Source: Chrysomallon squamiferum
Lineage: Eukaryota > Mollusca > Gastropoda > Neomphalida > Peltospiridae
Length of the DNA: 64,000 nt
Assembly (NCBI GenBank): GCA_012295275.1
Contig: CM022671.1
Span: forward strand, 23,918,822 to 23,982,821
Direction: 5' to 3'
The position numbers and the translations under genes were made by a program. This document shows, piece by piece, positions 56,535 to 64,000 of this stretch. Every line of letters starts with the position of its first letter. Within the stretch, counting starts at the first letter, position 1. The notes beneath the pieces are model-generated. The model saw only the letters and a list, made by a program, of their open reading frames with translations, did no database searches and had not been told where the DNA came from.

Positions 56535-58528
56535 AAGAACGAAAGGAAGAAAAAACACTGAAAAATTAAAGATCAATATTTATAATAAATATATTTTTAA
56601 ATTAGTATCTTCAAAATGTTAATTAAATCAATTCAAATAAAATTTTTTTTTAATAATGAAGAATATAATTTATTAATGCCAAAACCCCAATCCCCCAAAC
56701 CGCAACAAAAAAACTTATCAAAAAAAATAAAAATAAAAATAAAAAAATAAAAAAATAAAAAATCGATAATGATAGCTAATGTAATTTCTAAAAGATTTTA
56801 TGAATATTTTTTATAAACTGATTTGTAGTTATAAGAAATGTAAAACAGTTAATTTCTGTTCACATCTAGAGGTATAATATATCGGTTACTTAAAAATATT
56901 TGTTTTCTTAAAGTAAAAAAATATACAAAACAAAAAATAAAAATATTTCGTGAAATGTAAATTTAATTATTATATTTTTGGATTGTTTCGAAATCCCAGT
57001 TTTTGGAACGAAAAAAAAAAAAAAAAAAAAGAAAATGAAAAAATATATATATATATTTACAAGACAAAATACAATTTATATTATTTCTAGGCAATTCTAA
57101 GAAGAAAAATTCGTCTGATTATTAATTTACTATTAGACTAGAATTTTAACCTATTATTTTATAGATCGCACACAAAAGAACTGAAATTAATTAATCGTTT
57201 AATTTTTTCTCTGTAAATTATAACTTTCGGAGCACCTGCATGAAATAATAAAAAGACACTGAAATAAGTAAATATCGATAAAGTGCGTTTGTGATCCATT
57301 TCCACAAAAGGTACACAAAGTAACGCTACCCTTTTGTCAGCGCAGATAATTTGATTTCGTCTGACAAGAGTTTTCTCCCTTAGACCATGAATTTGACGTT
57401 CTGTTGCATTGTTAAAATAATTATATTTAACCCATGGCCGTAACTAGACTCTTTTTGAAATGAGACGAAAACACTTAATCACCGAGCGGAGCTGGGCAAA
57501 AAAATTTGGGCGAGGGATTTGGGAGCCAAATTCATTCAACGGATATCGTTTCTAGCGGAATAGAGATTTATATTTTATATATTTTAAATAAAATTTTTGT
57601 ATATATATATATATATATATATACCGTCAATCTATGTATGAGGCATTTGCTTTTTTGCCTCAGTGCAGTTACGGCCATGAAACACGATTAAAAAAACAAC
57701 AACAAACAAACAAACAAACAAAAAAAAAAACATGAAAGAAAGAAAGAAAATAAAAATAATTATATTGATAGTTCCAGTTACTGTATGACTTATCAGGCAA
57801 ATGACAAGTTGTTTTGTTGACTATTGTAGGAGAATAACAGGAAAGAGAAACCAATATTAAATAATGCAACTTACACAATCCATCTGAGGTGAACTGAACA
57901 AAGCTATCTACTTCCAGATAATGCAGTCGATGTCCTTGATCTGTTGTGTTGACTGAATGAATGTGAAACTAGATAAAAAAAAAAAAAAAAAACAAATATT
58001 TCAAAAATGAACGAAAAGATGAGACAAAATTTAAAAAGGAAAAAAGAGAAAGAAATTATGAAAGAAAGAAAAGATGAGTGACAAAAGACTAATTAGTATT
58101 TTATATTTTTAAAAAAGGAGAATCCTTATTATTATTATTATTACTATTATTATTATTTAATATGCTTATTCACTCATTTTACAAATTCGAAATCAGTGAA
58201 GTATTGTTTTTAGAATCTGATTAGAAGTTTTAAAGCCTAAATCTACCTAATAATGTGTGAAAGAAAGAAAAAAAAAGATTATAACATTTTAAATACTAAA
58301 AAAGTGACTAATTTAATCTTTATTTATTTATTTATTTATTGGTCAGGTTTGAATTAAAACTGCAAAAATGTTTATTTTTTTCACTGTTTTAATAAAAATC
58401 AAAACTAAAACAATCAATAAATAAAGAAGAATTGCATTTAGAGATAGCGCTCGATAGTGGTGGTCTCAGAACGGCATTGCCTGTATGATATTATAGAAAG
58501 AAATATGTTTTGAGATAAAAGCGTGGAC

Positions 58529-58576
<48 letters not shown>

Positions 58577-58942
58577 TAATAATAGTAACAACAACAACAA
58601 CAACAAAAAATTAAACAAATAAAAAATAAAAATAAAAATAAAGAATAACAAAATAAAAAGAGAAATAAAAACAAAAAATATAATAAAACAAACAAGATTG
58701 GAAACTCTCTTAGTTCTTCTAGTAATACAGGACCTTGAAGAACACAAAAATTAATTATCAAAAAAAAAAAAAAAAACGAAAAAACAAACAAAACAAAACA
58801 AAAAAATCCCCGTATAACATGGATAAAACAATTACCTTCAAAACAGTGCTAATATTTTTCATCCCAAATATGTTCGACTCTGCCGAATATGTGTAGTGAT
58901 GGCTGAAACCATCCTCAAAGAAGTATGCGGTGGATGCAGGCA

Positions 58943-58976
<34 letters not shown>

Positions 58977-58994
58977 CAACACAACTGCTGCCAT
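21254..58994 (-). CDS. Giant LLTP/vitellogenin-N, LECT2-like and VDxTPP-repeat transmembrane protein (about 4,970 residues)
   Basis: One gene read from 46 phase-compatible exons (listed in the five segment entries). The start ATG at 58994 is the first in-frame methionine and is followed by 11 leucines and PAST/AYF, a classical signal peptide. Order: LLTP N-module (about 25-625), helical spacer (to about 960), LECT2/M23-like domain (about 985-1116), basic Thr/Lys segment (about 1431-1664), PAN-like patch (about 2060-2110), VDxTxP repeats (about 1870-4320), cadherin-like module, one membrane helix (about 4860-4882) and a tail to about 4972. It should sit at the cell surface with almost everything outside. 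Dibasic sites (RMKR, KSRKRR, RSRKR, REKR) could allow proteolytic release. LLTPs are normally secreted lipid carriers, so a membrane-anchored version is unusual. Three apparent one-base frame breaks lie at exon 3 (about 56387-56392), exon 29 (39085-39089) and exon 39 (about 26861). Function is unknown. Confidence 0.8.
21940..22250. repeat. AAT/ATAAATAACAGTAATAAT repeat array
   Basis: AAT runs are mixed with a higher-order unit near 22080-22220 (AATAACAGTAATAATAAAACA, repeated three times) in the final intron of the giant gene. Confidence 0.85.
24366..24490. repeat. 48-bp direct duplication covering the exon 42 donor
   Basis: The block at 24366-24413 recurs at 24443-24490 with two changes, 77 bases apart. 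Both contain the splice donor context CAG-GTTAATC on the minus strand. The second is the true exon 42 donor; the first is a decoy in the intron. Confidence 0.8.
25399..25613. repeat. 47-bp tandem array made of the exon 40 end and its splice donor
   Basis: Four to five 47-bp units run without a gap from inside exon 40 into the intron. Each carries the minus-strand donor ATCAAAA-GTAAGTTCT (or GTCAAAA), at bases 25574, 25527, 25480 and 25433. The first (25574) fits the phase of the next exon. Since 47 is not a multiple of three, use of a later donor would shift the frame. Confidence 0.85.
26240..36143 (-). CDS. Giant gene segment D: PAN-like patch and VDxTPP repeat ectodomain (exons 32-39)
   Basis: Exons: 34956-36143, 34483-34577, 33608-34141, 32980-33157, 32465-32649, 31522-32210, 29911-31349, 26240-29500. 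Near 2060-2110, CAQDCIAYGKKCVSFDYE then QTCDLHD fits a PAN/apple-like fold. The remainder repeats a unit of about 90-110 residues with the markers VD-(T/E/S)-(T/S)-(P/A)-P, then W-x-F-x-DPES-x-I-x-x-Y (one strand plus a bend), then an I-G-T word, then Y-V-x-V-x-A-x-N-x-A. At least twelve VD-x-T motifs are visible, for example FTPPEPG, TSPPVFHE, RTPPIVGR, ETAPVSGW, STPPDISF, TAPTHGTV. The units resemble fibronectin-III or Ig-like sandwiches. The last exon carries an apparent extra base near 26861: the frame ending LTLASSSQ should continue as SAPNNMTRINSTTDF. Confidence 0.8.
37256..41944 (-). CDS. Giant gene segment C: cysteine-rich sheets and basic Thr/Lys-rich linker (exons 25-31)
   Basis: Exons: 41667-41944, 41013-41216, 40430-40606, 39466-40163, 38966-39136, 38257-38327, 37256-37413. 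Exon 26 has a spaced cysteine pattern (CPSF...HACSADDDCLGVICEI). Exon 28 encodes about 232 residues that are almost all Thr, Lys, Ser, Arg, His and Pro, first TTT-rich (likely O-glycosylated), then KTSTPKPA-like repeats, then Arg/Lys-rich GRSRKRQGRLK. Such a charge would bind heparin-like glycans or nucleic acid if unglycosylated. Exon 29 reads well in two frames that join if one A is added to an A5 run (39085-39089): first ...FDKELK, then NPCFKTDKGVFPARG. Its end, GGFPVGPFLFTIK, continues in phase into exon 30. Confidence 0.7.
38127..38206. repeat. Tandem duplication (about 38 bp, two copies)
   Basis: TAGATTGTTCCCTTC-TT is followed in both copies by GACATTCCAATACAATG. The array lies next to exon 30 of the giant gene. 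Confidence 0.8.
38745..38966. repeat. Degenerate 29-33-bp array running into the exon 29 donor
   Basis: At least six units of the type AGAGAACAGAAATGCAATGCTA recur, and the unit at the exon edge includes the donor ATAA-GTAAGTGTGACATTACG. The array therefore appears to be seeded by the exon end. Confidence 0.65.
42355..46992 (-). CDS. Giant gene segment B: helical spacer and LECT2/M23-like domain (exons 17-24)
   Basis: Exons: 46847-46992, 45910-46242, 45598-45740, 45180-45250, 44682-44830, 43949-44118, 43264-43444, 42355-42920. Exons 18-22 encode amphipathic helices lacking cysteine, as in lipid-binding spacers, with a KSRKRR dibasic site at about 886-891. Exons 23-24 resemble LECT2 and M23 metallopeptidases: GCGHYPTDTC, PGIDLIW, VPCPVNSMV, ISNIKP, EAGQDIGYAAGNNGC, HIHVSV and DPSPFL follow each other in the family order. 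LECT2 binds zinc through His, Asp and His. Here Asp (GID) and the last His (HIH, about 1093-1095) are kept, but the first His position is Thr (KTPGID), so peptidase activity is unlikely and zinc binding doubtful. The rest of exon 24 is helical. Introns carry only AT-rich simple sequence. Confidence 0.75.
47795..58994 (-). CDS. Giant gene segment A: signal peptide and vitellogenin/LLTP N-terminal module (exons 1-16)
   Basis: Exons: 58836-58994, 57875-57968, 56272-56392, 55799-55850, 55410-55510, 54156-54247, 53298-53344, 52795-52849, 52349-52412, 51877-51958, 51154-51440, 50694-50748, 50146-50286, 49331-49551, 48418-48548, 47795-47967. YTYSAESNIFG near the start matches the first strand of the LLTP barrel. 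The paired acidic stretch PDPDEDEIRR and alpha-helical repeats such as SALFDQDATVRKMAIDQ are typical of the helical domain of vitellogenin, apoB and MTP, which binds lipid with the barrel. NYPNVMRVRRG near the end resembles the transition to the lipid-cavity sheets. Exon 2 ends in phase 1 but exon 3 needs phase 2; one more T in a T6 run at the exon 3 start would repair this. RMKR-S at about residue 456 is a possible furin site. Introns of 200-1,200 bp hold only simple repeats and two MITEs. Confidence 0.75.
49050..49300. repeat. AAT microsatellite tract
   Basis: About 250 bases of AAT with occasional AAC and ATC units occupy the intron immediately downstream of exon 14 of the giant gene. A shorter AAT run lies at 48586-48616. 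Confidence 0.9.
50973..51120. repeat. About 67-bp tandem repeat downstream of exon 11
   Basis: Two to three copies of AACATTACTA-x-x-x-x-GTAACAGGGTTTAG followed by TTATATAAAAATAT occur within 35 bases of the exon 11 donor. Confidence 0.7.
53811..54111. mobile_element. Pogo/Tc1-mariner-type MITE (about 300 bp)
   Basis: The left end is TACTGGACCAATTATATGG. The reverse complement of the right end is TACCAGACCAATTATTGGG. The ends agree at most positions and include the TA that is duplicated by Tc1/mariner and pogo elements. No transposase remains. It lies in intron 6 of the giant gene. Confidence 0.65.
56466..56531. repeat. GA microsatellite
   Basis: About 33 GA units occupy the intron upstream of exon 3 of the giant gene. 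Confidence 0.95.
57433..57679. mobile_element. MITE-like element with CATGGCCGTAACT ends (247 bp)
   Basis: It starts CATGGCCGTAACTAGACT, and the reverse complement of its end is CATGGCCGTAACTGCACT, so 13 terminal bases are identical. The interior is non-coding and includes a TA run (57601-57624). The target duplication is not clear, so the superfamily is left open. It lies in intron 2 of the giant gene. Confidence 0.6.
58529..58574. repeat. AAT microsatellite
   Basis: A pure AAT run is followed by ACA and AAATA runs in intron 1 of the giant gene. Confidence 0.9.
58946..58975 (-). repeat. CAG/CTG run encoding the leucine core of a signal peptide
   Basis: About nine pure CTG codons (read on the minus strand) supply most of the eleven leucines of the giant protein's signal peptide. 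Length variation here would change the hydrophobic core. Confidence 0.9.
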
Positions 58995-59313
58995 TGCAAG
59001 GAAAGCCGTGGTCGTGTGCGACGAAGACAAAGTACAAGTCAGTATCGCCGCGGCAGCATTACTTCTGTCCTGCTCTGTTTTTGGTGTGTGGCTACACGCA
59101 GGATTTTTGCTTATCTAGCAGGAAGAAAAACAAATCCAGTTTTGAAGATAAATAAGACAAATAGAGCTTTTATAAAAAAAAAATAAAAAAACCAAAAATG
59201 TACTTCAGTCAAAGCAAATATTAGCGTGTTTGTTTCGTCAAAGACTCTAGATAAAGGGTAAAGTGGATACATTAAAAAAAAAAAAAAAAAAAAATTTTTA
59301 TTTTGTTCTTTTT

Positions 59314-59349
<36 letters not shown>

Positions 59350-60053
59350 TCAGTTTATTGTTATTTTTGTTTGTTTATTTCTTTTTACTTTTGTTTTGTT
59401 TACTTATCCAATTTGAATACTGTATTAATATTTTTTGTTAATGCATACGTATTTCGTTTCAATTGAATATGCATGTTTCAACTTGTTTAAACATGTATAT
59501 ATCTGTGTACGTATGTATACGGGTGCGTACATACATAAGCAGGTATGTTTATGTTCATAAAGTGCACGCGTGTGTATATAACTAAAGAAATAAACAAATA
59601 AAAATACACAAATAAATAAATACCCATACACCAAGAATATAAATAAACAAATTAATTAAATAAAAAGATATAGCGACATTAATTATTAATGTTTCTTTTT
59701 CCGCGGAGTATAGAATAAAACCCCAAAACAAAAACCTTTCAACCAGTAGCACTCAACTGATAAGTGGAATGATCAAATGTATTGATATGTCACTTGGAAA
59801 AAACCCTGACCGTGTGTTAAAATGGCGTTTTTGTCAAACAAATCTATCAGTTCTTTGTGGGGGTTTATTCAAACAGAACCTTCTTGAATCGGGTAAGTGA
59901 CGTCCGTTTTGATAAGATACATATGCACTCTACGATACTCCGCCCCTTGCCAAATGACTGACAGCTTGAAAAAACCCCACAAAAAAAACAACATAGCTAC
60001 ACGGAACCAACGACCAAGGAAGGTAATAGCTATTGTACTGAAAACTTAGCAAC
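58995..60053. promoter_or_regulatory. Divergent intergenic region between the giant gene and gene 3
   Basis: The two start codons face away from each other across this 1.06-kb interval, so both promoters must lie here or in nearby untranslated exons. It contains poly(A)/poly(T) blocks (59275-59345), an imperfect inverted pair (about 59855-59876 and 59966-59988, TTTGTGGGGGTTTATTCAA against its partner), and a CCGCCCC box at about 59941. No TATA box is convincing. Confidence 0.45.
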
Positions 60054-62258
60054 ATGGCGAACGTAACAAAATACTGTAACGTTTTAGTAACTGTTTTGTT
60101 ACTTTGTTATCTGGGAAGTTGTAAAAAGAAATCAGATTATTCAAAGAAAAGTTCAGAAGAAGTTAACGCAGACAATTCGTTCCAGCATAATGTGGATTTT
60201 CAGCTGGATGAGACTGGAGAGAGATTCAAACTTACAAGTTCTGGCAAGCTAAGTGACGTCATCGATCTTGACACCATTGCCGGAATCAAGGTATGTAAAA
60301 CATATCGAAATCAAAAAAAAAAATATATATGAACCTATGTAATACAGCATACATATACAAACTGAGGAAGGTAATACAACAATGAAGTTTCCTTCACGCT
60401 CACAGACGCACGTAAACACACAGATATAACAGAAATGTAAAAACTAAGCTATATGTTATAATAAAACGTTTATATAACAATACAGATACTATAATTATTG
60501 TAAAAGCGTTATGTATTTACATGTATATATAAATATGTATGTGTGTGTATATGTGCGTGTGTGTATATGTTGTGTGTGTGAGTGTGTATGATTGTGTGCG
60601 TGTATGTGTGTATATATATATATATACGCACATACAAACACATGGACACATACTTTTTAAATTCTAGCGACTTCTGTGCGTAGAAGGTAAAATTCTACTG
60701 GTGCTGGACAGCGATGATGTGGTGTCGTCATGGAAACCAGGGAGGCTTCTCTTGGGCAGTGCTAAATGGGGCTGTAACAGAACAGGAAGCACAGGGGGAA
60801 TTTACGCCAAAATTACAAAAATGTTTTTTCCTACAAAAAAGAGGGTTTCTATTCATACTACAGAGGCAGGGTTGGTACAATTTTTTTTCTTATTCTTATT
60901 ATTGTTGGTCGCACACTTTTACTCCCAAATTATATTGTTTTGTTAATGTTGATGATGATGATGATGATTTGATTATAATGATAAATAAAATGTACTTATC
61001 TGGGTGAGCTGTTGTTAATTCATTTCTCTTCGACCAATTTGCGAACAGTCGCACCTTGTTTTACGTCCTGACACACGGCATTCTTGAGCGAAGCAAGGAT
61101 ACTCTGTTTAAGACGCAACGCTATTTACAACTGTAAATTTAAATAACACTACGACTACTACTACTACTACTACTACAACTACTACTACTACTACTACTGC
61201 TACTACTGCTACTACTGCTACTACTACCACCACTACCACCACTACTACTACTACTACTAATAATAATAATAATGCAAAACTTTCGATATTTGAGTTCAAT
61301 ATCCAGCAGTGGATTATAGAAAAATAAACTACTATGCTTGTGTCATGTCGTTTTAAACAAAAGTAAATTTGAAAGGATTTTCAGGACGTAAAACATATTT
61401 CATGCCATATGTGTGTATATATATATATATATATATTTTTTTCTCTCTTTATATTAGTCCCTTTGACATGATAGAAGAGGCAGACATTCATTTCCATTAC
61501 ACACCAGGGAATGACGAAGACAATTCCGATCAAGCCAGAACGAGGCGACGTCGGTACCTTTCAAACATTCTAACCCAGATTCTCGGTAACATCGACTGGA
61601 AGGCAAACTTCAGCACAGTGATTCCTTTCAACCAAGCAAATCAGTCCAGTGAAGCTGAACGCTATTTCTCTCTTCATAAGAAACTCGGAGACAGAGAACT
61701 TTCCTATTCAGAATATCCAACGCAGGAAGAAATGGCGAACGCGACTCACGATTTCTCGATGAAGTGTCATAACTGTCATGGAAGATCGAGGGTTTCGTAT
61801 ACGTTGTATGTATTACCTATCAACTGATTTGCGGTATTTTACCATTATAAAGTCTTATTTCAGAGTATTAGAGATAGTTGGTATGTTAAACTACGTGTTA
61901 TATATTGTATATCTGAGTAATATAATTAAAAATCATAATAAAGACATACAAAAAATAGTTTTACAAAAGCCCCAACTAACCAAATGAACGAACGAATAAA
62001 CGAATGAATAAATGAGTGAATAAATAAATAGTTACTACTACTAGAACTATATGTATTACCAGTACAATTACTTCTCTGATTAATATACGTTGCTTAAACT
62101 GAACTACAACTGTGCCTTTTTATGAAGTACCATAAAGTGTAAGGTTCTTTTTAAAATATTCCTTTTATTTTGAACGTTCTATCACAGTGAACTTCTGATA
62201 AAGAAAGTGAACCGAGAACCGAAGTTACTCAAATATATTTCCCAGGTATAGAAACTAT

Positions 62259-62337
<79 letters not shown>

Positions 62338-63543
62338 TATTATATATATATATATAAATAATAGTCTTTATGTACTTTCATAAATAGTAATTCTTAATGC
62401 AGGCATAGGAAAACTAAAAATAACTATTATTTACTTTATATCATTAAATATAATGCCATTTGTATTAAATATTAATCCTCCAAAGGTCATTAACCTTCTA
62501 TTCTATTTGTTTACTTACTTATTGCTTACCATTCGTTAGTAACATATTTATTTACGTAACAGCTGCAGTCAGAATCGTATTTTGTTGGGGATGTAGAAAC
62601 AACATTTAGCAAGGAAATGGGATTAACGTACAACAAAGAATTGTGGGTAACGAAACCGCACGAACTCATTCGAGTTCCAGTAGCTGTGGTGAGATCGTTG
62701 CCGCCAGTGGAATTAACCCTTTCGTACTCAACGCAGACGACTGCTTACGTCAAAGGATACGTAGGCGGGAAATCTAAGATTCGTACAAGTTACAAGACGG
62801 ATGGAAACTATGTAATTTGTATGTATATGTTTGTATTAAAAGTAATATGTAACTATTTTTTTTAGTTTGTTTGAAGTTAGGTAAAGGACATATATTATAT
62901 TATCTTCTCTATATGTATGTCAAATCTATCTATCTATCTGTGGGTCTATGTTTGTCTATTTGCCTATCTCTCTATCTCTATCTGTCTGTCTGTCTATCTA
63001 TATATCTATCTATCTGTATATCTGTCTATTTGTCTATATGTATGTATCTATTTACCCGTATCTGTCTATCTGGTTATCTATCGGACTAACTATCTATTTG
63101 TGTAGCTGTCTGGCTATCTTTCTGTCTATCGATCTAAAGGTCTATCTGCGTATCTATCTATCTGTCTGTCTATCTGTATATAGATATAAATCTATAGGTT
63201 AGATATTGTCTTTATTAATGACCATCAGTACTTTCATTACTTCAAACTGAATTTATCAATGTCATATAAACGCTTCACTAACAATTCATAGACCATTTTA
63301 ATGTCTTTAATTGCGATAAGCGTTTTCGTCTTTTCACTTCATTTTCTTCAACTATCCTTCATACAGTTAAAAATTAATGATAAAAACAAATCATATTCAA
63401 AACCAATTACAGCACAGCAATTTGCAAATGGATCGAATGCTGCTGGCGACATCTCGGCTTACAACTGGAGTGCCAGTGATGGGGGACACACTAATATCAA
63501 AACGAAATACAACGTGAATCTCACTTTTGACGTCCAGCAAAAG
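60054..63543 (+). CDS. Unidentified secreted protein, first six exons (3' end beyond window)
   Basis: Exons: 60054-60290, 60668-60870, 61458-61805, 62188-62245, 62569-62811, 63367-63543. Phases agree throughout, giving 422 residues before the window ends. The start AACATGG is in good initiation context. The first 22 residues (TVLLLCYLGSC) form a signal peptide, followed by a Lys/Ser-rich stretch. Exon 2 has the pattern W-x-x-GRLLLGSAKWGC. Exon 3 has RTRRRR, a likely furin site, and a CHNCHG cysteine pair. Later exons read as beta-strand-rich sequence (VELTLSYSTQTTAYVKG). Exon 5 has two possible acceptors six bases apart (AACAG-CTGCAG), so a two-residue variant is possible. I recognise no family. 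It lies divergent from the giant gene. Confidence 0.7.
61029..61103 (-). pseudogene. Relic exon resembling exon 15 of the giant LLTP-like gene
   Basis: On the minus strand, after an ACAG acceptor, the codons read SILASLKNAV...QGATVRKLVEE. Exon 15 of the giant gene reads SALALFESAL...DQDATVRKMAIDQ after the same acceptor. Shared DNA words include TTGCGAACAGT-GCA and GCAAGG-x-ACTCTGTT-AA (plus-strand sense). Both are also followed, on the intron side, by a trinucleotide run (AAT there, ACT here). It lies inside intron 2 of gene 3 on the opposite strand, with no neighbouring exons recognised. Confidence 0.6.
61150..61275. repeat. ACT trinucleotide microsatellite
   Basis: ACT units with GCT and ACC variants grade into an AAT run, beside the relic exon. 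Confidence 0.9.
62262..62334. repeat. CT microsatellite
   Basis: About 36 CT units sit in gene 3 intron 4, shortly after the exon at 62188-62245. Confidence 0.95.
62925..63200. repeat. TATC/TGTC tetranucleotide array
   Basis: Interrupted TCTA, TCTG and TATG units fill most of gene 3 intron 5. The Ser/Leu/Ile/Tyr-rich open frames across it are repeat artefacts. Confidence 0.9.
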
Positions 63544-63734
63544 GTACATTACAGAAGAGATGAAAAGTAGCTTTTATTACTTTATTAGAAAAAGAAAAAG
63601 AAAAGCAGGTCTGTGTGTGTTTATTTTAGTGTCCGTTTCTTTTGTATGTATATCACTTCACAGTTACTTTGATCAGTCCGTCTGTATGTTCATCCTTTAA
63701 TCCATCTATTTAGATTAATTGTTGCATGTCTGTA

Positions 63735-63819
<85 letters not shown>

Positions 63820-63945
63820 GACTGTCTGTCTGTCTATCTATCTATCTATCTTACTCTACCTTTCTGTCTGTCTGTATTTCTGTTTGTCTTTCTGCCTGAT
63901 TATACATGTATTTATTTGTCTGTCTCTTGTTTGTTTCAATTTCGT

Positions 63946-64000
<55 letters not shown>
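63735..64000. repeat. CTAT and CTGT tetranucleotide arrays ending in a CT run at the window edge
   Basis: CTAT units (63735-63778) change to CTGT units (to about 63835) and back, then a CT run from about 63949 continues to the last base. Further exons of gene 3 are expected beyond the window. Confidence 0.9.

Noticed and set aside
62925-63202. Long Ser/Tyr/Ile-rich open frames that look like membrane proteins
   Set aside because: They are translations of TATC/TGTC tetranucleotide repeats with no splice or start support.

Overview
The window is metazoan nuclear DNA, intron-dense, strongly AT-rich and full of microsatellites (AAT/ATT, CA/GT, CT/GA, TATC). The protein families (a PIWIL1-class Piwi and a large lipid transfer protein-like N-terminus) together with this repeat style suggest a lophotrochozoan, most likely a mollusc. 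That placement is inference. Only the animal origin is secure. LAYOUT: Three genes are supported. (1) Minus strand, 15801 down to 1168: a Piwi-clade Argonaute. Seventeen coding exons join in frame (929 codons), and only the final C-terminal exon lies beyond the left edge. (2) Minus strand, 58994 down to 21254: a giant gene of about 46 coding exons and about 4,970 codons. It starts with a signal peptide and a vitellogenin/LLTP N-terminal module, followed by a helical spacer, an LECT2/M23-peptidase-like domain with a degraded zinc site, a Thr/Lys/Arg-rich basic segment, a PAN/apple-like cysteine patch, at least twelve repeats marked by VD-x-T-x-P motifs, a cadherin-like module, one transmembrane helix and a cytoplasmic tail of about 90 residues. 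I do not recognise this architecture as a named protein. (3) Plus strand, from 60054 beyond the last supported exon (63543): the first six exons of an unidentified secreted protein, divergent from gene 2 with about 1.06 kb between start codons. MOBILE DNA AND REPEATS: Intron 14 of piwi holds a decayed hAT transposon with terminal inverted repeats and a near 8-bp target duplication. A second, non-autonomous hAT-type element lies between genes 1 and 2, and two MITE-like elements lie in introns of gene 2. One dispersed repeat is present as an inverted pair in two piwi introns. The piwi 5' flank (16981-17713) is bracketed by perfect 29-bp inverted repeats. Intron 2 of gene 3 contains, on the opposite strand, a relic exon resembling exon 15 of gene 2, a trace of an old duplication of the giant gene. 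HOW THE GENES RELATE: Piwi belongs to the transposon-silencing piRNA pathway. Genes 2 and 3 may share a promoter region and both look extracellular or cell-surface, but no functional link is shown. CAVEATS: All exons come from reading splice signals and phase by eye. Gene 2 carries three apparent one-base frame breaks next to homopolymers, which may be assembly errors or real lesions.
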